The notes under the pieces: generated by a model
What the model saw: the letters and a program-made list of their open reading frames with translations, nothing else
The model's database searches: none
Told to the model about the DNA's origin: nothing
Translations under genes and position numbers: made by a program
NCBI RefSeq assembly: GCF_014750655.1
Contig: NZ_JABBXD010000008.1
Coordinates: forward strand, 123,230 to 187,229
Source of the DNA: Salinimonas profundi
GTDB taxonomy: Bacteria; Pseudomonadota; Gammaproteobacteria; Enterobacterales; Alteromonadaceae
Direction of reading: 5' to 3'
DNA: 64,000 bases
Shown: in pieces, positions 9,354 to 20,282 of the stretch
Position numbering within the stretch: position 1 is the first letter of the stretch
How the letters are laid out: each line of letters starts with the position of its first letter

Positions 9354-10364
9354 ATGAGTCATAAACCTGTTGTTTTAAGCGGCTGCCAGCCTTCAGGGCA
9401 GTTAACCATCGGCAATTACATGGGCGCACTGAAACAGTGGGTATCAATGCAGGACGACTTTGAGTGCCTGTACATGCTGGTTGACCTGCACGCAATCACT
9501 GTTCGTCAGGATCCTAAAAATCTTTACGAGGCTTGTCTGGATGGGTTGGCTTTATACCTGGCCTGCGGCATTGACCCCGATAAAAGCACGCTGTTTATGC
9601 AGTCACATGTGCCTGAACATGCCCAGCTTTCCTGGGTGCTGAATTGTTATGCACAGATGGGCGAGCTCAACCGCATGACCCAGTTTAAAGACAAGTCAGC
9701 AAAGAATATAAACAATATCAATGTCGGCTTATACGCTTACCCGGTATTACAGGCAGCCGATATTTTATTGTATCAGGCAGATAAGGTTCCGGTGGGTGAG
9801 GACCAGAAGCAGCATCTCGAACTGACTCGTGACATCGCAACGCGGTTCAACAATTTATATAGCGGTGATGTTTTCACCCTGCCCGACCCGTATATTCCGG
9901 AATTTGGTGCCCGCATAATGAGCCTGCAGGAACCAGATCGTAAAATGTCTAAATCTGACACCAACCCGAACAATTTTATCGGGTTGCTGGAAGAGCCTAA
10001 AAAGCTGACCAAGAAAATTAAGCGGGCCGTGACGGATTCTGACGAGCAAGCCAGAATTTATTTTAATCCGGAAGAGAAGCCCGGCGTGTCAAACCTGCTT
10101 ACGCTGCTTTCACTGGCAACGGGTAAGTCAATCGACGCGCTGGTACCCGAATACGAAGATAAGATGTACGGTCATTTAAAAGGCGATGTTGCGGACGCCG
10201 TTGTCGCACTGGTTGAGCCTATTCAACAGAAGTTCCACACGTTAAGAAATGACCGTGCCTATCTGGACAGTGTCATGAAAGACGGCGCGGCCAAAGCCTC
10301 TGAAAAAGCCAGTGTAACGTTGCAAAAGGTTTACGAAGCAGTAGGTTTTATCGCCAAACCATAG
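9354..10364 (+). CDS. trpS: Tryptophanyl-tRNA synthetase
   Basis: This class I synthetase of 336 residues charges tRNA-Trp. The HIGH-type motif appears as TIGN in [12 protein letters not shown] near residue 20, and KMSKS is present in DRKMSKSD near residue 200. A GTG at 9339 is in frame, but the ATG at 9354 has AGGAA five bases upstream and gives the usual [10 protein letters not shown] start. It is read with rpe upstream and is followed almost at once by the amidotransferase gene. Confidence 0.97.
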   Translation: MSHKPVVLSGCQPSGQLTIGNYMGALKQWVSMQDDFECLYMLVDLHAITVRQDPKNLYEACLDGLALYLACGIDPDKSTLFMQSHVPEHAQLSWVLNCYAQMGELNRMTQFKDKSAKNINNINVGLYAYPVLQAADILLYQADKVPVGEDQKQHLELTRDIATRFNNLYSGDVFTLPDPYIPEFGARIMSLQEPDRKMSKSDTNPNNFIGLLEEPKKLTKKIKRAVTDSDEQARIYFNPEEKPGVSNLLTLLSLATGKSIDALVPEYEDKMYGHLKGDVADAVVALVEPIQQKFHTLRNDRAYLDSVMKDGAAKASEKASVTLQKVYEAVGFIAKP

Positions 10365-10374
10365 CGTGCCTTTC

Positions 10375-10974
10375 GTGTTACTACTTATTGATAATTTCGA
10401 TTCGTTTACTCACAACCTTGCCCGGTATTTTGTCGAACTGGGCGAGGACGTGATGGTTGTGAGAAACAATCAACTTTCCCTGCGTGAAATCGAGGCGCTG
10501 GCCCCGCAAAAAATTGTGATATCACCGGGTCCCTGTACGCCAAATCAGTCAGGCATCAGTCTGAAAGTGATTGAGTATGCGTCCGGGCATGTGCCACTGC
10601 TTGGTGTCTGCCTTGGCCATCAGGCTATCGGTCAGGTATTTGGTGCCAGAGTGACCAATGCACGGCATATTCTGCATGGCAAAGTCTCCAGCGTGGACCA
10701 TGCAGGTACGGGTCTGTTTACCAACCTGCCGACACCGTTCAGTGCCACCCGCTATCATTCATTAGTCATTGAGCCCTCGTCTCTGCCCGATGCTTTTCAT
10801 ATTGATGCGTGGGTAGAGGACAGCACCGGCTATCGGGAAATCATGGCCATATCCCATCAAACCCATCCCATCTGGGGAATTCAGTTTCATCCTGAATCAT
10901 TGCTGACTGAGCACGGCCACACCATGCTCAACAATTTTTTGCTGAAGGCTCAAACCTTTACAGAATCTGCATGA
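10375..10974 (+). CDS. pabA: Glutamine amidotransferase subunit (PabA/TrpG)
   Basis: This is the component II amidotransferase that hydrolyses glutamine and feeds ammonia to aminodeoxychorismate or anthranilate synthase. The 199-residue protein starts MLLLIDNFDSF and contains the oxyanion motif PGPCTP, the nucleophile Cys in GVCLGHQAIG, and the His-Glu pair in IQFHPES. I chose the GTG at 10375 because it gives the canonical start; an in-frame GTG at 10366 would add three residues. Neither has a Shine-Dalgarno sequence, and the gene begins within 11 bases of the trpS stop, suggesting coupling. Nearness to argD is common for pabA. Sequence alone does not separate PabA from TrpG, which is often shared. 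Confidence 0.88.
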   Translation: MLLLIDNFDSFTHNLARYFVELGEDVMVVRNNQLSLREIEALAPQKIVISPGPCTPNQSGISLKVIEYASGHVPLLGVCLGHQAIGQVFGARVTNARHILHGKVSSVDHAGTGLFTNLPTPFSATRYHSLVIEPSSLPDAFHIDAWVEDSTGYREIMAISHQTHPIWGIQFHPESLLTEHGHTMLNNFLLKAQTFTESA

Positions 10975-11039
10975 GTTAACCTTTTTGTACTGCTGCCGAT
11001 AAAAGGTAAGTTATCAACGCCAACTGTCGGGGCAAGACA

Positions 11040-12278
11040 ATGTTAGCTACATGGTCGTCAGAAAATTCAGCCAGTCACTACCTTCCGAAAGGCCCGGAGT
11101 TTGCGACGACAAGCACCCGCTCAGGGCAACTCTCGCCAGCAGCGCCTGCTGGCATTGAAGCACAGTTTGAACTATTTATGCTTCAGCCCGACAGAGTTCG
11201 CATGACGCGGCGACGACCGGGCGAGGTGAAATTTGAAGATTCAGAGCAAAGCTATGCCCGGCGTCGTTTGCTTGAGATTGAACAGATTGCGCTTAACAGT
11301 AAGCTGCGAAATGCCCAAAACAGTGCATCTATCGGTGATAAAATCAGTCAGTCTTTGCACAAATCGGTTCATGATCAAGTCGAACACAGGCTTTCGCGCC
11401 CTGCAACGCTGTTTAGCGAGTATGTTGGCTGTACCACCACGATGGCCAGACTGTTTAGTCTGCTACATTCAGATGCTGGCTCAATCACGCAAATTACGCC
11501 GCTGATTGCTTCGATCCCCTGGATGGAACATGCGCTTATCAGCGTTGTAAACACGTCTGCTTTTCGCCGCAGGTATGCCCAGGGAAAGTCTGGAACAGTA
11601 AAGCAGCTGCGTACCGCGTTAAGTTATCTGGGAATGAATAATTTAGCCGTGCTTATCCCTAAGCTGCTATCTGAACATATTGCCCCAGCATCACGTGACC
11701 CATTTCCAAAGCTTTATGAGCAGCATCAGACCTTCACAAACGTTACTTGTGTAGCAGCCGTCCACCTGGCAAGGTACACCGGCCAGAGTGCTAATAGCGC
11801 AGCACTTCTGACAACGATGTACTTCATTGCCCGCTCTATTCTGAGCCACATGTTTTTTGCTGAATTTGATACAGCGCACAAGACTATGCTGAACGACGCA
11901 CGTCTACGTGCTACAAAAAAGCAGTATGCAATTTTAAGCAGCATCGCTCCATCTGCGCATCACCTCCAAGCCCTTATTAAACAAAAAGCCGACATGCTTT
12001 GTGCCAGTCTGCTAGGGGTGATTAATATTCCTTCTCAAGCAATAAATGAGACTACACTGGCAATGGCCGGAAACGCTGAAACTTGTTCCCCTTTGACAAA
12101 GATTATTGTTCAGGCACGCCAGTATGCCAAAGTACGGATGCTGTTTCGCGCCAGATTGCTTAATAAGGAAACAGGTAAGTTTGCGTTACGATCGCAACAT
12201 TACCCTGCCGGTTCTCTGGAAATGCTGAAATCTGCCGACATTTTCGAAAATCCGGCTGCGGTTATGTTAACGGCGTGA
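11040..12278 (+). CDS. HDOD-domain signalling protein
   Basis: The 412-residue soluble protein appears to contain an HDOD domain at about residues 120-330, recognised from the pattern of a helical N-half (SLLHSDAGSITQITPLIASIPWMEHALISVVN, quoted in part) and the ALSYLGMNNLAVLIPKLL helix. The first 100 residues are low in order and have no recognised domain. HDOD proteins are non-catalytic helpers in signalling; no output domain is attached here. It lies between pabA and argD, with about 65 bases before and 300 after, so it is probably its own unit. Confidence 0.7.
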   Translation: MLATWSSENSASHYLPKGPEFATTSTRSGQLSPAAPAGIEAQFELFMLQPDRVRMTRRRPGEVKFEDSEQSYARRRLLEIEQIALNSKLRNAQNSASIGDKISQSLHKSVHDQVEHRLSRPATLFSEYVGCTTTMARLFSLLHSDAGSITQITPLIASIPWMEHALISVVNTSAFRRRYAQGKSGTVKQLRTALSYLGMNNLAVLIPKLLSEHIAPASRDPFPKLYEQHQTFTNVTCVAAVHLARYTGQSANSAALLTTMYFIARSILSHMFFAEFDTAHKTMLNDARLRATKKQYAILSSIAPSAHHLQALIKQKADMLCASLLGVINIPSQAINETTLAMAGNAETCSPLTKIIVQARQYAKVRMLFRARLLNKETGKFALRSQHYPAGSLEMLKSADIFENPAAVMLTA

Positions 12279-13786
<1,508 letters not shown>

Positions 13787-13808
13787 ATAACCAGTTGAGT
13801 AAGCGAAC

Positions 13809-14843
13809 ATGAATATCATTCGCCCAATCAGACAAAGCGATTATTCGTCGTTGCACGAAATTGCCGTGGAATCTGGCATCGGCTTTACTTCATTGCCGGT
13901 CAATGAAGAGCTGCTGAAAAATAAAATTGAGCGCGCAGAAGCCGGCTTTACCAGTCAGGTTAGCCAACCTGGCTGCGAGTCCTATTTGTTTGTGATGGAA
14001 GATACCCAGACGGGTAAAGTGGTAGGAACGACGGGTATCGAGGCAGCGGTAGGCCTGGACGATGCATTCTACCATTACCATCTGGGTAAGGTTGTTCACG
14101 CGTCCCGGGAACTGAATATTCACAACACAGTGGATATTCTGACATTTTGCAATGATTACACCGGCGTGACTGAGATCTGTACGCTATTTTTGCGAGAATG
14201 CGCACGAGGCGGCATCAATGGTCGTTTTCTGTCAAAAGTCAGATTTTTGTTCATGATGGAACATCGGGAACGTTTTTCCGAAACCATCATTGCCGAAATG
14301 CGCGGTGTTAGTGACGAAGAAGGGCGTTCTCCGTTCTGGCAATGGTTGGAAGAGCACTTTTTCTCGATGGATTTCCCCACCGCGGATTATTTATCAGGAA
14401 TTGGCAATAAGGTCTTTATTGCAGAGCTTATGCCCAAATATCCTATTTATGTCAGCTTACTGAGTCAGCGCGCCCAGGAAGTGATTGGTCAGGTTCACGA
14501 AAAAACACGGCCGGCGCTGCAGCTTCTGCAAGAGGAAGGCTTTAGCTGTCGAGGCTACGTCGATATTTTCGATGCCGGCCCGACGGTTGAGGCTAATCTG
14601 ACACATATTCGTACTGCGCAGGAAAGCCGCAAATTGCCCATCATTATTGATGACCAGACAGCGGCTCAGGGACGTAGCTATTATATTATCAATACATCGG
14701 TAGATGATTTCAGAGCGGTTGCTACAGAGATGGTAGTCAGTGAAGAACAGCAGGTCGCCGTTATTTCGCGCCAGGCAGCCGCCGCATTAAATATCAATGC
14801 CGGCGAGTACGTGCGCTTTGCGCCCGTACATTCAAGAAATTAA
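13809..14843 (+). CDS. astA: Arginine N-succinyltransferase
   Basis: AstA transfers succinate from succinyl-CoA to arginine, opening the ammonia-producing AST pathway. The 344-residue length and the N-terminus ([15 protein letters not shown], an acetyltransferase-like fold) match the family. Conserved blocks include [10 protein letters not shown], the VGTTGIEA strand and the [10 protein letters not shown] segment, and GRSYYIINT near the C-terminus. It is the second gene of the argD-astA-astD unit; astD starts 14 bases after its stop. astB and astE, which complete the pathway, are not in the window. Confidence 0.94.
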   Translation: MNIIRPIRQSDYSSLHEIAVESGIGFTSLPVNEELLKNKIERAEAGFTSQVSQPGCESYLFVMEDTQTGKVVGTTGIEAAVGLDDAFYHYHLGKVVHASRELNIHNTVDILTFCNDYTGVTEICTLFLRECARGGINGRFLSKVRFLFMMEHRERFSETIIAEMRGVSDEEGRSPFWQWLEEHFFSMDFPTADYLSGIGNKVFIAELMPKYPIYVSLLSQRAQEVIGQVHEKTRPALQLLQEEGFSCRGYVDIFDAGPTVEANLTHIRTAQESRKLPIIIDDQTAAQGRSYYIINTSVDDFRAVATEMVVSEEQQVAVISRQAAAALNINAGEYVRFAPVHSRN

Positions 14844-14857
14844 TACAGGATAACTAC

Positions 14858-16327
14858 ATGCAAACGACACACTTTATCAATGGTGAATGGGTCGCAGGTG
14901 AAGGACACGACATCACGTCCACCGATCCGGCAAAGAACGCAGTTATCTGGGAAGGTAAATCTGCCTCCGCCCAGCAGGTCGACAGTGCCATTTCAGCAGC
15001 GCGACAGGCATCCCCGGAATGGGCCAGAAAAACCGTTGATGAGCGGTTGGCTATCATCAAAAAGTTCGGTGAACTGTTAGAGCAGAATAAAGACGCACTG
15101 GCTAAAGTCATTGCCAGAGAAACCGGCAAACCTGAGTGGGAAACTGCCACTGAGGTGGGTGCCATGATGGGTAAGATCGGCATCTCTGAAAAAGCATATA
15201 ATGAGCGTACCGGTACGGTTGAAAACGCGATGCCCGTCGGCAAAGCTTTTATCCGTCATAAACCGCATGGTGTAGTTGCGGTGTTCGGGCCTTATAACTT
15301 CCCGGGCCACCTGCCAAACGGACATATCGTTCCGGCTTTACTGGCGGGTAATACGGTTATCTTTAAGCCCAGCGACCTGACTCCCATGGTCGCTCAGGAA
15401 ACCATCAAGCTATGGGAACAAGCTGGTTTGCCTAAGGGTGTTCTGAACCTGGTACAGGGTGAAGTAGAAACAGGCAAGGCGCTGGCTTCACACGCTGGGA
15501 TTGATGGCTTGTTTTTCACTGGCAGCTCGCGCACTGGAAAAATGCTGCACGAACAGTTTGCCGGTCATCCGGGTAAAATTCTGGCCCTGGAAATGGGCGG
15601 TAATAACCCGCTTATTGTTAAGGAAGTCGAAGATACTGAAGCAGCAGTGCACGATATTGTGCAATCTGCGTATATAACGTCAGGGCAACGCTGCACTTGT
15701 GCACGTCGGGTCTTCATTCCGGCAACCGAACAGGGTGATACCATTCTGTCACGGTTGATCGAAGTGACTAAAGATATCCATGTTGACGAATATGATGCGC
15801 AGGAACAACCGTTCATGGGCGCCATGATTTCGGCACACGCTGCGAAACTTATGGTTGATGCACAGCAACAACTGGTAGATATGGGCGCTAAAGTACTGCT
15901 TCCGCTGGAACAGCGCGATCCTAAAAAGGGTTTTGCGACGCCCGGGATTATCGATGTAACGGACATGCTGGATAAGCTCCCGGACGAAGAGCATTTTGGC
16001 CCCTTAATCAAAGTCATTCGCTACACCGACTTTGATAGTGCCATTGAAGAAGCGAACAACACCAGCTTTGGCTTGTCAGCGGGTCTGATCAGCGACAGTG
16101 CCGATGACTGGCAGTACTTTTTCGAGCGTATCCGCGCGGGCATCGTTAACTGGAACCGTCCTATCACCGGCGCAAGCAGTGCAGCCCCCTTCGGCGGCGT
16201 AGGCGAAAGTGGTAACCATCGCGCCAGCGCATTTTATGCAGCAGACTACTGTGCGTATCCGGTAGCATCTGTTGAGCTTGAAAAGGTGACACTACCAGGC
16301 AAATTGAGTCCTGGCCTGACCATGTAA
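14858..16327 (+). CDS. astD: Succinylglutamate-semialdehyde dehydrogenase
   Basis: AstD oxidises N-succinylglutamate semialdehyde to N-succinylglutamate with NAD, the fourth step of the AST pathway. The 489-residue aldehyde dehydrogenase has the NAD motif [12 protein letters not shown], the GSSRTGK segment, the general base Glu in LEMGGNNP, and the catalytic C279 in [13 protein letters not shown] lies eight bases before the ATG. It is tightly packed with astA upstream and the DUF1338 gene 12 bases downstream. Confidence 0.95.
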   Translation: MQTTHFINGEWVAGEGHDITSTDPAKNAVIWEGKSASAQQVDSAISAARQASPEWARKTVDERLAIIKKFGELLEQNKDALAKVIARETGKPEWETATEVGAMMGKIGISEKAYNERTGTVENAMPVGKAFIRHKPHGVVAVFGPYNFPGHLPNGHIVPALLAGNTVIFKPSDLTPMVAQETIKLWEQAGLPKGVLNLVQGEVETGKALASHAGIDGLFFTGSSRTGKMLHEQFAGHPGKILALEMGGNNPLIVKEVEDTEAAVHDIVQSAYITSGQRCTCARRVFIPATEQGDTILSRLIEVTKDIHVDEYDAQEQPFMGAMISAHAAKLMVDAQQQLVDMGAKVLLPLEQRDPKKGFATPGIIDVTDMLDKLPDEEHFGPLIKVIRYTDFDSAIEEANNTSFGLSAGLISDSADDWQYFFERIRAGIVNWNRPITGASSAAPFGGVGESGNHRASAFYAADYCAYPVASVELEKVTLPGKLSPGLTM

Positions 16328-16339
16328 GAGGGAGTTTTT

Positions 16340-17146
16340 ATGCATTCTAATGTCGATACCCTGTTCGAAAATTTGTGGGAAGACTATGTAGATATCACCC
16401 CATCTGCTTACAAGATTCATGAATTGTTGGCAGATAGTGAAAATGACGACGAGATTGTGAATGATCATGTCGCGTTTCGTACCTTTAATTTGCCAAAAAC
16501 GTCGCTGGACAAACTCGCGGCACATTTTCTGGCATTAGGTTACGAAGAAAAAGGTAATTACGATTTTGAGGCGAAAAAGCTGGATGCCAAGCATTTTGAG
16601 CATCCCGACGAAACTAAGCCCAAAGTTTTTATCAGCGAGCTTCGTGTTCAGGATCTCTCTGAAAAAGCTCAGAAAATCATTCACCATCTCGTAGAGCAAA
16701 TGGATGACGACGCTGTAAAAGCGGACAACTTTTTGTATTCAGGCAAGCACTGGACAGTGTCTAAAGCGGAATACGATATGTTGCTGGAAGAGTCTGAGTA
16801 TGCGGCCTGGCTGGCGGCGTGGGGCTTTCGCGCAAACCACTTTACAGTGAGCGTGAACTTCCTGAAAAAGACGCAGGAGCTCACTGACGTTAACCAGATG
16901 CTTAAAGACGCGGGCTTCACCCTGAACGACTCAGGCGGTGAGATCAAAGGCGGCGAATCTGTTTATCTGGCACAGTCCTCTACCATGGCTGACCACGCCT
17001 ACGTGAAATTTGAAGCGGAATCTAAAATGATTCCAAGCTGTTTTTACGAGTTTGCTCAGCGCTACAAGATGCCGGATGGTAAATACTACAAGGGATTTGT
17101 TGCCGCTTCGGCCGATAAAATCTTTGAAAGTACCAATGCTAAGTAA
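16340..17146 (+). CDS. DUF1338 family, 2-oxoadipate dioxygenase/decarboxylase-like protein
   Basis: The 268-residue protein belongs to the DUF1338 family, whose studied member HglS is an Fe(II) enzyme that converts 2-oxoadipate to 2-hydroxyglutarate. The metal-site pattern is kept: H43 and R47 in DHVAFRTF, H167 in ANHFTVSVN, and E237 in CFYEFAQRY. From the family, a decarboxylating dioxygenase acting on a 2-oxo acid is plausible; the actual substrate is not shown. It starts 12 bases after astD with GAGGG as ribosome site, so it is the last gene of the arginine catabolic unit, and a strong terminator follows. This placement recurs in related Alteromonadales as I recall it. Confidence 0.85.
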   Translation: MHSNVDTLFENLWEDYVDITPSAYKIHELLADSENDDEIVNDHVAFRTFNLPKTSLDKLAAHFLALGYEEKGNYDFEAKKLDAKHFEHPDETKPKVFISELRVQDLSEKAQKIIHHLVEQMDDDAVKADNFLYSGKHWTVSKAEYDMLLEESEYAAWLAAWGFRANHFTVSVNFLKKTQELTDVNQMLKDAGFTLNDSGGEIKGGESVYLAQSSTMADHAYVKFEAESKMIPSCFYEFAQRYKMPDGKYYKGFVAASADKIFESTNAK

Positions 17147-17161
17147 CAGATAAATAGCATT

Positions 17162-17196
17162 AAAAAAGCCTTAACAGTTACTGTTAAGGCTTTTTT
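17162..17196. terminator. Strong bidirectional terminator
   Basis: A perfect stem (AAAAAAGCCTTAACAG with its complement) surrounds a TTA centre, with A and T runs on both flanks. It closes the rightward ast/DUF1338 unit and can also serve the leftward parC/H-NOX genes. Confidence 0.93.
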
Positions 17197-17213
17197 GTAT
17201 GTCTGTCGTCAAC

Positions 17214-17750
17214 TTAGCTGACGGACAGGCTGAATTCATAGGTATGTGGTGTTGACGTTTTAAATGTCTCACGCTTAAGTGCATCACCAAAATGATCGGC
17301 TGCAGCATCCATCAGCCCTTCTGCCAGCGCATACAAATCTCTGGTGGAAAAATAGCGTAACCGCATCGCCTTCTCGGTACGTGACAACACGGTAAACTGG
17401 GGCAGATCGGCATCCGGATACAGCTTCTTTACCTGAACATGAATATCATCATCCAGTACCTCAAGTGCATCGAGCAGGCTCTCACGCCCAGCCATTACCT
17501 GTCCGTGAGACTGCGCAAGCCGCCCAAATAGATAATAGCCGAAATCATGCTGAAGCGCTTCCTGCGTTTTGCCCGTCTTTTTTTCAAGCACATTCAGGAT
17601 TTTAACCAGTTCTGCGAATGGATAACGCCCCACTGCGGTGTAAGCGCCCTGACTGTCTAACCCTGCTTCGGTAATCACTTCATCAGCAAATTCCGGAGAT
17701 ACCTTTTCTTCGAGCATTTCAATAAGCGATGTAAACACAATACCTAACAT
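17214..17750 (-). CDS. Stand-alone H-NOX (heme nitric oxide/oxygen binding) protein
   Basis: This 178-residue protein is a single H-NOX domain. The proximal heme ligand is H104 in LDDDIHVQVKKLYPDA, and the propionate-binding YxSxR motif is Y133-F-S135-T-R137. The length matches bacterial stand-alone H-NOX sensors that bind NO and control a histidine kinase or a diguanylate cyclase. No kinase or cyclase is directly adjacent: the upstream neighbour on the same strand is parC (80 bases away), and the nearest candidate is the hybrid kinase that starts at 20283. The partner is therefore open. A distal-pocket tyrosine typical of O2-binding forms cannot be judged by eye. Confidence 0.92.
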   Translation of the reverse strand: MLGIVFTSLIEMLEEKVSPEFADEVITEAGLDSQGAYTAVGRYPFAELVKILNVLEKKTGKTQEALQHDFGYYLFGRLAQSHGQVMAGRESLLDALEVLDDDIHVQVKKLYPDADLPQFTVLSRTEKAMRLRYFSTRDLYALAEGLMDAAADHFGDALKRETFKTSTPHTYEFSLSVS

Positions 17751-17829
17751 CAGATGATACTCAGACGGTTAATTTTAAGAGTGTAGTTCAGTGATGTCAG
17801 AACCACCACTGAGTACGCGCACATACCAC

Positions 17830-20115
17830 TTATTCCGGCTCATCCGGCACATCATTGCTTTGAGCAGGGATGATTTGAATCTCGTCGACCCGCTGTAATC
17901 CGCGAGGCAGTTTATTGCCTCTGCGCCCGCGCTCACCACGATAATGCTCCAGGTCGGAGGGCGTCAGCGTCATGTTGCGCTTTCCAGCGTGTACCTTCAC
18001 AGAGGCCCCTTGTGGGACTACCGTAAGCACTTTGACAAACTCCTCGCGGCTTTGCGCCTTGGCAGAGGGAATATTAATAATTTTGTTGCCTTTACCCTTG
18101 CCCAAACTAGGCAGGTCCGTTAACGGGAAGAGCAGCATCCTGCCTTCGTTAGAGATTGCCATACACAAATCAGTATCGGGTTGAGTAACTGTTACCGGCG
18201 CAAGTACTTTGGCAGCTTTAGGAAGGCTCAGGTAAGCTTTGCCCGCTTTATTTTTACTGACCATGTCAGCAAACGTGCCGACAAAGCCGTAGCCGGCATC
18301 CGACGCCATCAAGAAGCGCTGTTCATCCGCGCCCATCAGGACGTGGGTAAATTGCTCGCCGCCAACAATGTTGAATCGTCCGGTCAGGGGCTCTCCCTGA
18401 CTCCTGGCTGATGGCAGCGCATGGGCGTCGCACGCAAAGGTGCGACCGGATGAATCCAGGAACACGGCAGGCTGGTTACTGCGCCCCTTGGCGCTGGCCT
18501 GATAGGCGTCGCCCGCCTTGTAATTTAGCCCTTCCACGTCAACATCATGACCTTTGGCTGCACGTGCCCAGCCTTTTTCGGACAAGACTACCGTTACCGC
18601 CTCACTCGGAATAAGCTCTTTTTCAGATAAGGCTTTGGCTTCCACCCGCTCAACCAGCGGTGAACGACGATCATCACCGTAGGTTTCAGCATCAGATAAA
18701 ATCTCTTTCTTAACCAGTGTTTTCAGGCGCCGATCTGATCCCAGAATCAGCTCCAGTTTATCGCGCTCTGCTTCAAGCTCTGACTGTTCACCGCGGATTT
18801 TCATCTCTTCAAGTTTGGCAAGATGACGAAGTTTCAGCTCCAGAATGGCTTCGGCTTGTTTGTCCGACAAAGAAAAACGCTGGATCAGCTCTGGCTTGGG
18901 CTTGTCATAGGTACGAATGATCTCAATCACTTCGTCAATGTTTAAGAACGCAACCAGTAAACCTTCAAGGATGTGCAGTCTTGCCAGCACCTTTTCCAGC
19001 CGATAGGAAAGACGCCGCGTCACCGTATCCTTCCGGTACTCCAGCCATTCAGTCAAAATCGTGCGCAGATCTTTGACCTGAGGCCGGCCATCCAGCCCAA
19101 TCATATTCAGGTTAACCCGGTAATTCTTTTCGAGGTCGGTCGTTGCAAACAGGTGCTGCATCAACTGCTGTACGTCTACCCGGTTGGAGCGCGGAGTGAT
19201 AACCAGGCGCGTCGGATTCTCATGGTCGGATTCATCACGCAAATCACTGACCATCGGCAGTTTCTTCGTCTGCATCTGTGCGGCAATCTGCTCCAGTACC
19301 TTGGCACCGGAAGCCTGATGCGGCAATGCTGTAATGATAATGTCACCAGCTTCTTCGCGATACACAGCTCGCATTTTAATGCTGCCGCGGCCGGTTTCGT
19401 ACAGTTTGGTAATATCATCACGCGGCGTGATTATTTCCGCTTCAGTTGGATAGTCAGGCCCCTGAACCAGTGCCAGAATTTCTTCCATACTGGTTTTGCT
19501 GTTATCCAGCAGCGCCGCACAGGCCTGGGCCAGTTCGCGCACATTGTGTGGCGGAATATCGGTGGCCATCCCTACCGCAATGCCGCTTACTCCGTTTAAC
19601 AGAATATGGGGCAAACGTGCAGGCAGTACTTTGGGCTCGTTAAGTGTGCCGTCGAAGTTGGGCATCCAGTCAACGGTACCCTGCCCCAACTCATTAAGCA
19701 GCACTTCGGAGAAGCGTGACAACCGCGCTTCGGTATAACGCATTGCAGCAAATGACTTGGGATCATCCGGCGCGCCCCAGTTGCCCTGACCATCCACCAG
19801 CGGGTAGCGATAGGAAAATGACTGCGCCATTAACACCATGGCTTCATAACAGGCAGAGTCGCCATGGGGATGAAATTTACCCAGCACGTCCCCGACCGTT
19901 CTGGCCGACTTCTTATATTTCGCGGCGGCGTTAAGCCCCAAGTCGGACATCGCATAGATAATTCGCCGCTGAACCGGCTTAAGGCCATCGGCAATATTGG
20001 GAAGCGCCCTGTCCATGATGACGTACATGGAATAGTTTAGGTAAGCATCTTCTGTAAAACGGCGTAACGGGAGTTGTTCGACCCCGTCCTGACTAATCGT
20101 GATCTGGTCGCTCAT
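17830..20115 (-). CDS. parC: DNA topoisomerase IV subunit A
   Basis: ParC is the DNA-breaking subunit of topoisomerase IV, which decatenates daughter chromosomes. The protein of 761 residues has the catalytic Tyr127 in AAMRYTEA and the quinolone-resistance region [12 protein letters not shown] with Ser87 and Glu91, the residues equivalent to Ser80 and Glu84 of E. coli, so the wild-type state is seen there. The C-terminal part carries degenerate beta-pinwheel repeats. parE is not adjacent; upstream lies a divergent hybrid kinase gene. The ATG at 20115 lacks an obvious Shine-Dalgarno sequence, but [18 protein letters not shown] is a normal start. Confidence 0.97.
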   Translation of the reverse strand: MSDQITISQDGVEQLPLRRFTEDAYLNYSMYVIMDRALPNIADGLKPVQRRIIYAMSDLGLNAAAKYKKSARTVGDVLGKFHPHGDSACYEAMVLMAQSFSYRYPLVDGQGNWGAPDDPKSFAAMRYTEARLSRFSEVLLNELGQGTVDWMPNFDGTLNEPKVLPARLPHILLNGVSGIAVGMATDIPPHNVRELAQACAALLDNSKTSMEEILALVQGPDYPTEAEIITPRDDITKLYETGRGSIKMRAVYREEAGDIIITALPHQASGAKVLEQIAAQMQTKKLPMVSDLRDESDHENPTRLVITPRSNRVDVQQLMQHLFATTDLEKNYRVNLNMIGLDGRPQVKDLRTILTEWLEYRKDTVTRRLSYRLEKVLARLHILEGLLVAFLNIDEVIEIIRTYDKPKPELIQRFSLSDKQAEAILELKLRHLAKLEEMKIRGEQSELEAERDKLELILGSDRRLKTLVKKEILSDAETYGDDRRSPLVERVEAKALSEKELIPSEAVTVVLSEKGWARAAKGHDVDVEGLNYKAGDAYQASAKGRSNQPAVFLDSSGRTFACDAHALPSARSQGEPLTGRFNIVGGEQFTHVLMGADEQRFLMASDAGYGFVGTFADMVSKNKAGKAYLSLPKAAKVLAPVTVTQPDTDLCMAISNEGRMLLFPLTDLPSLGKGKGNKIINIPSAKAQSREEFVKVLTVVPQGASVKVHAGKRNMTLTPSDLEHYRGERGRRGNKLPRGLQRVDEIQIIPAQSNDVPDEPE

Positions 20116-20282
20116 GGAATATATCGTTATTGTTTAATACCACTGCATCTAGCGCCATTGTGGGGCAAAGCGGGGGGTAACGCAACTGGCTGTGCATGGC
20201 ACGTGATAATTCACTATACGTGATGTACCGTTCATCTAAGTTTTGATATCCACCCTGAAGTGGTGTTTTAATAGACGCTTCG

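Noticed and set aside
18973..19599. A 208-codon open frame antisense to parC, and several shorter ones in the same gene
   Set aside because: parC is a certain gene with full domain match on the other strand; the antisense product has no recognisable domain and lacks a ribosome site.
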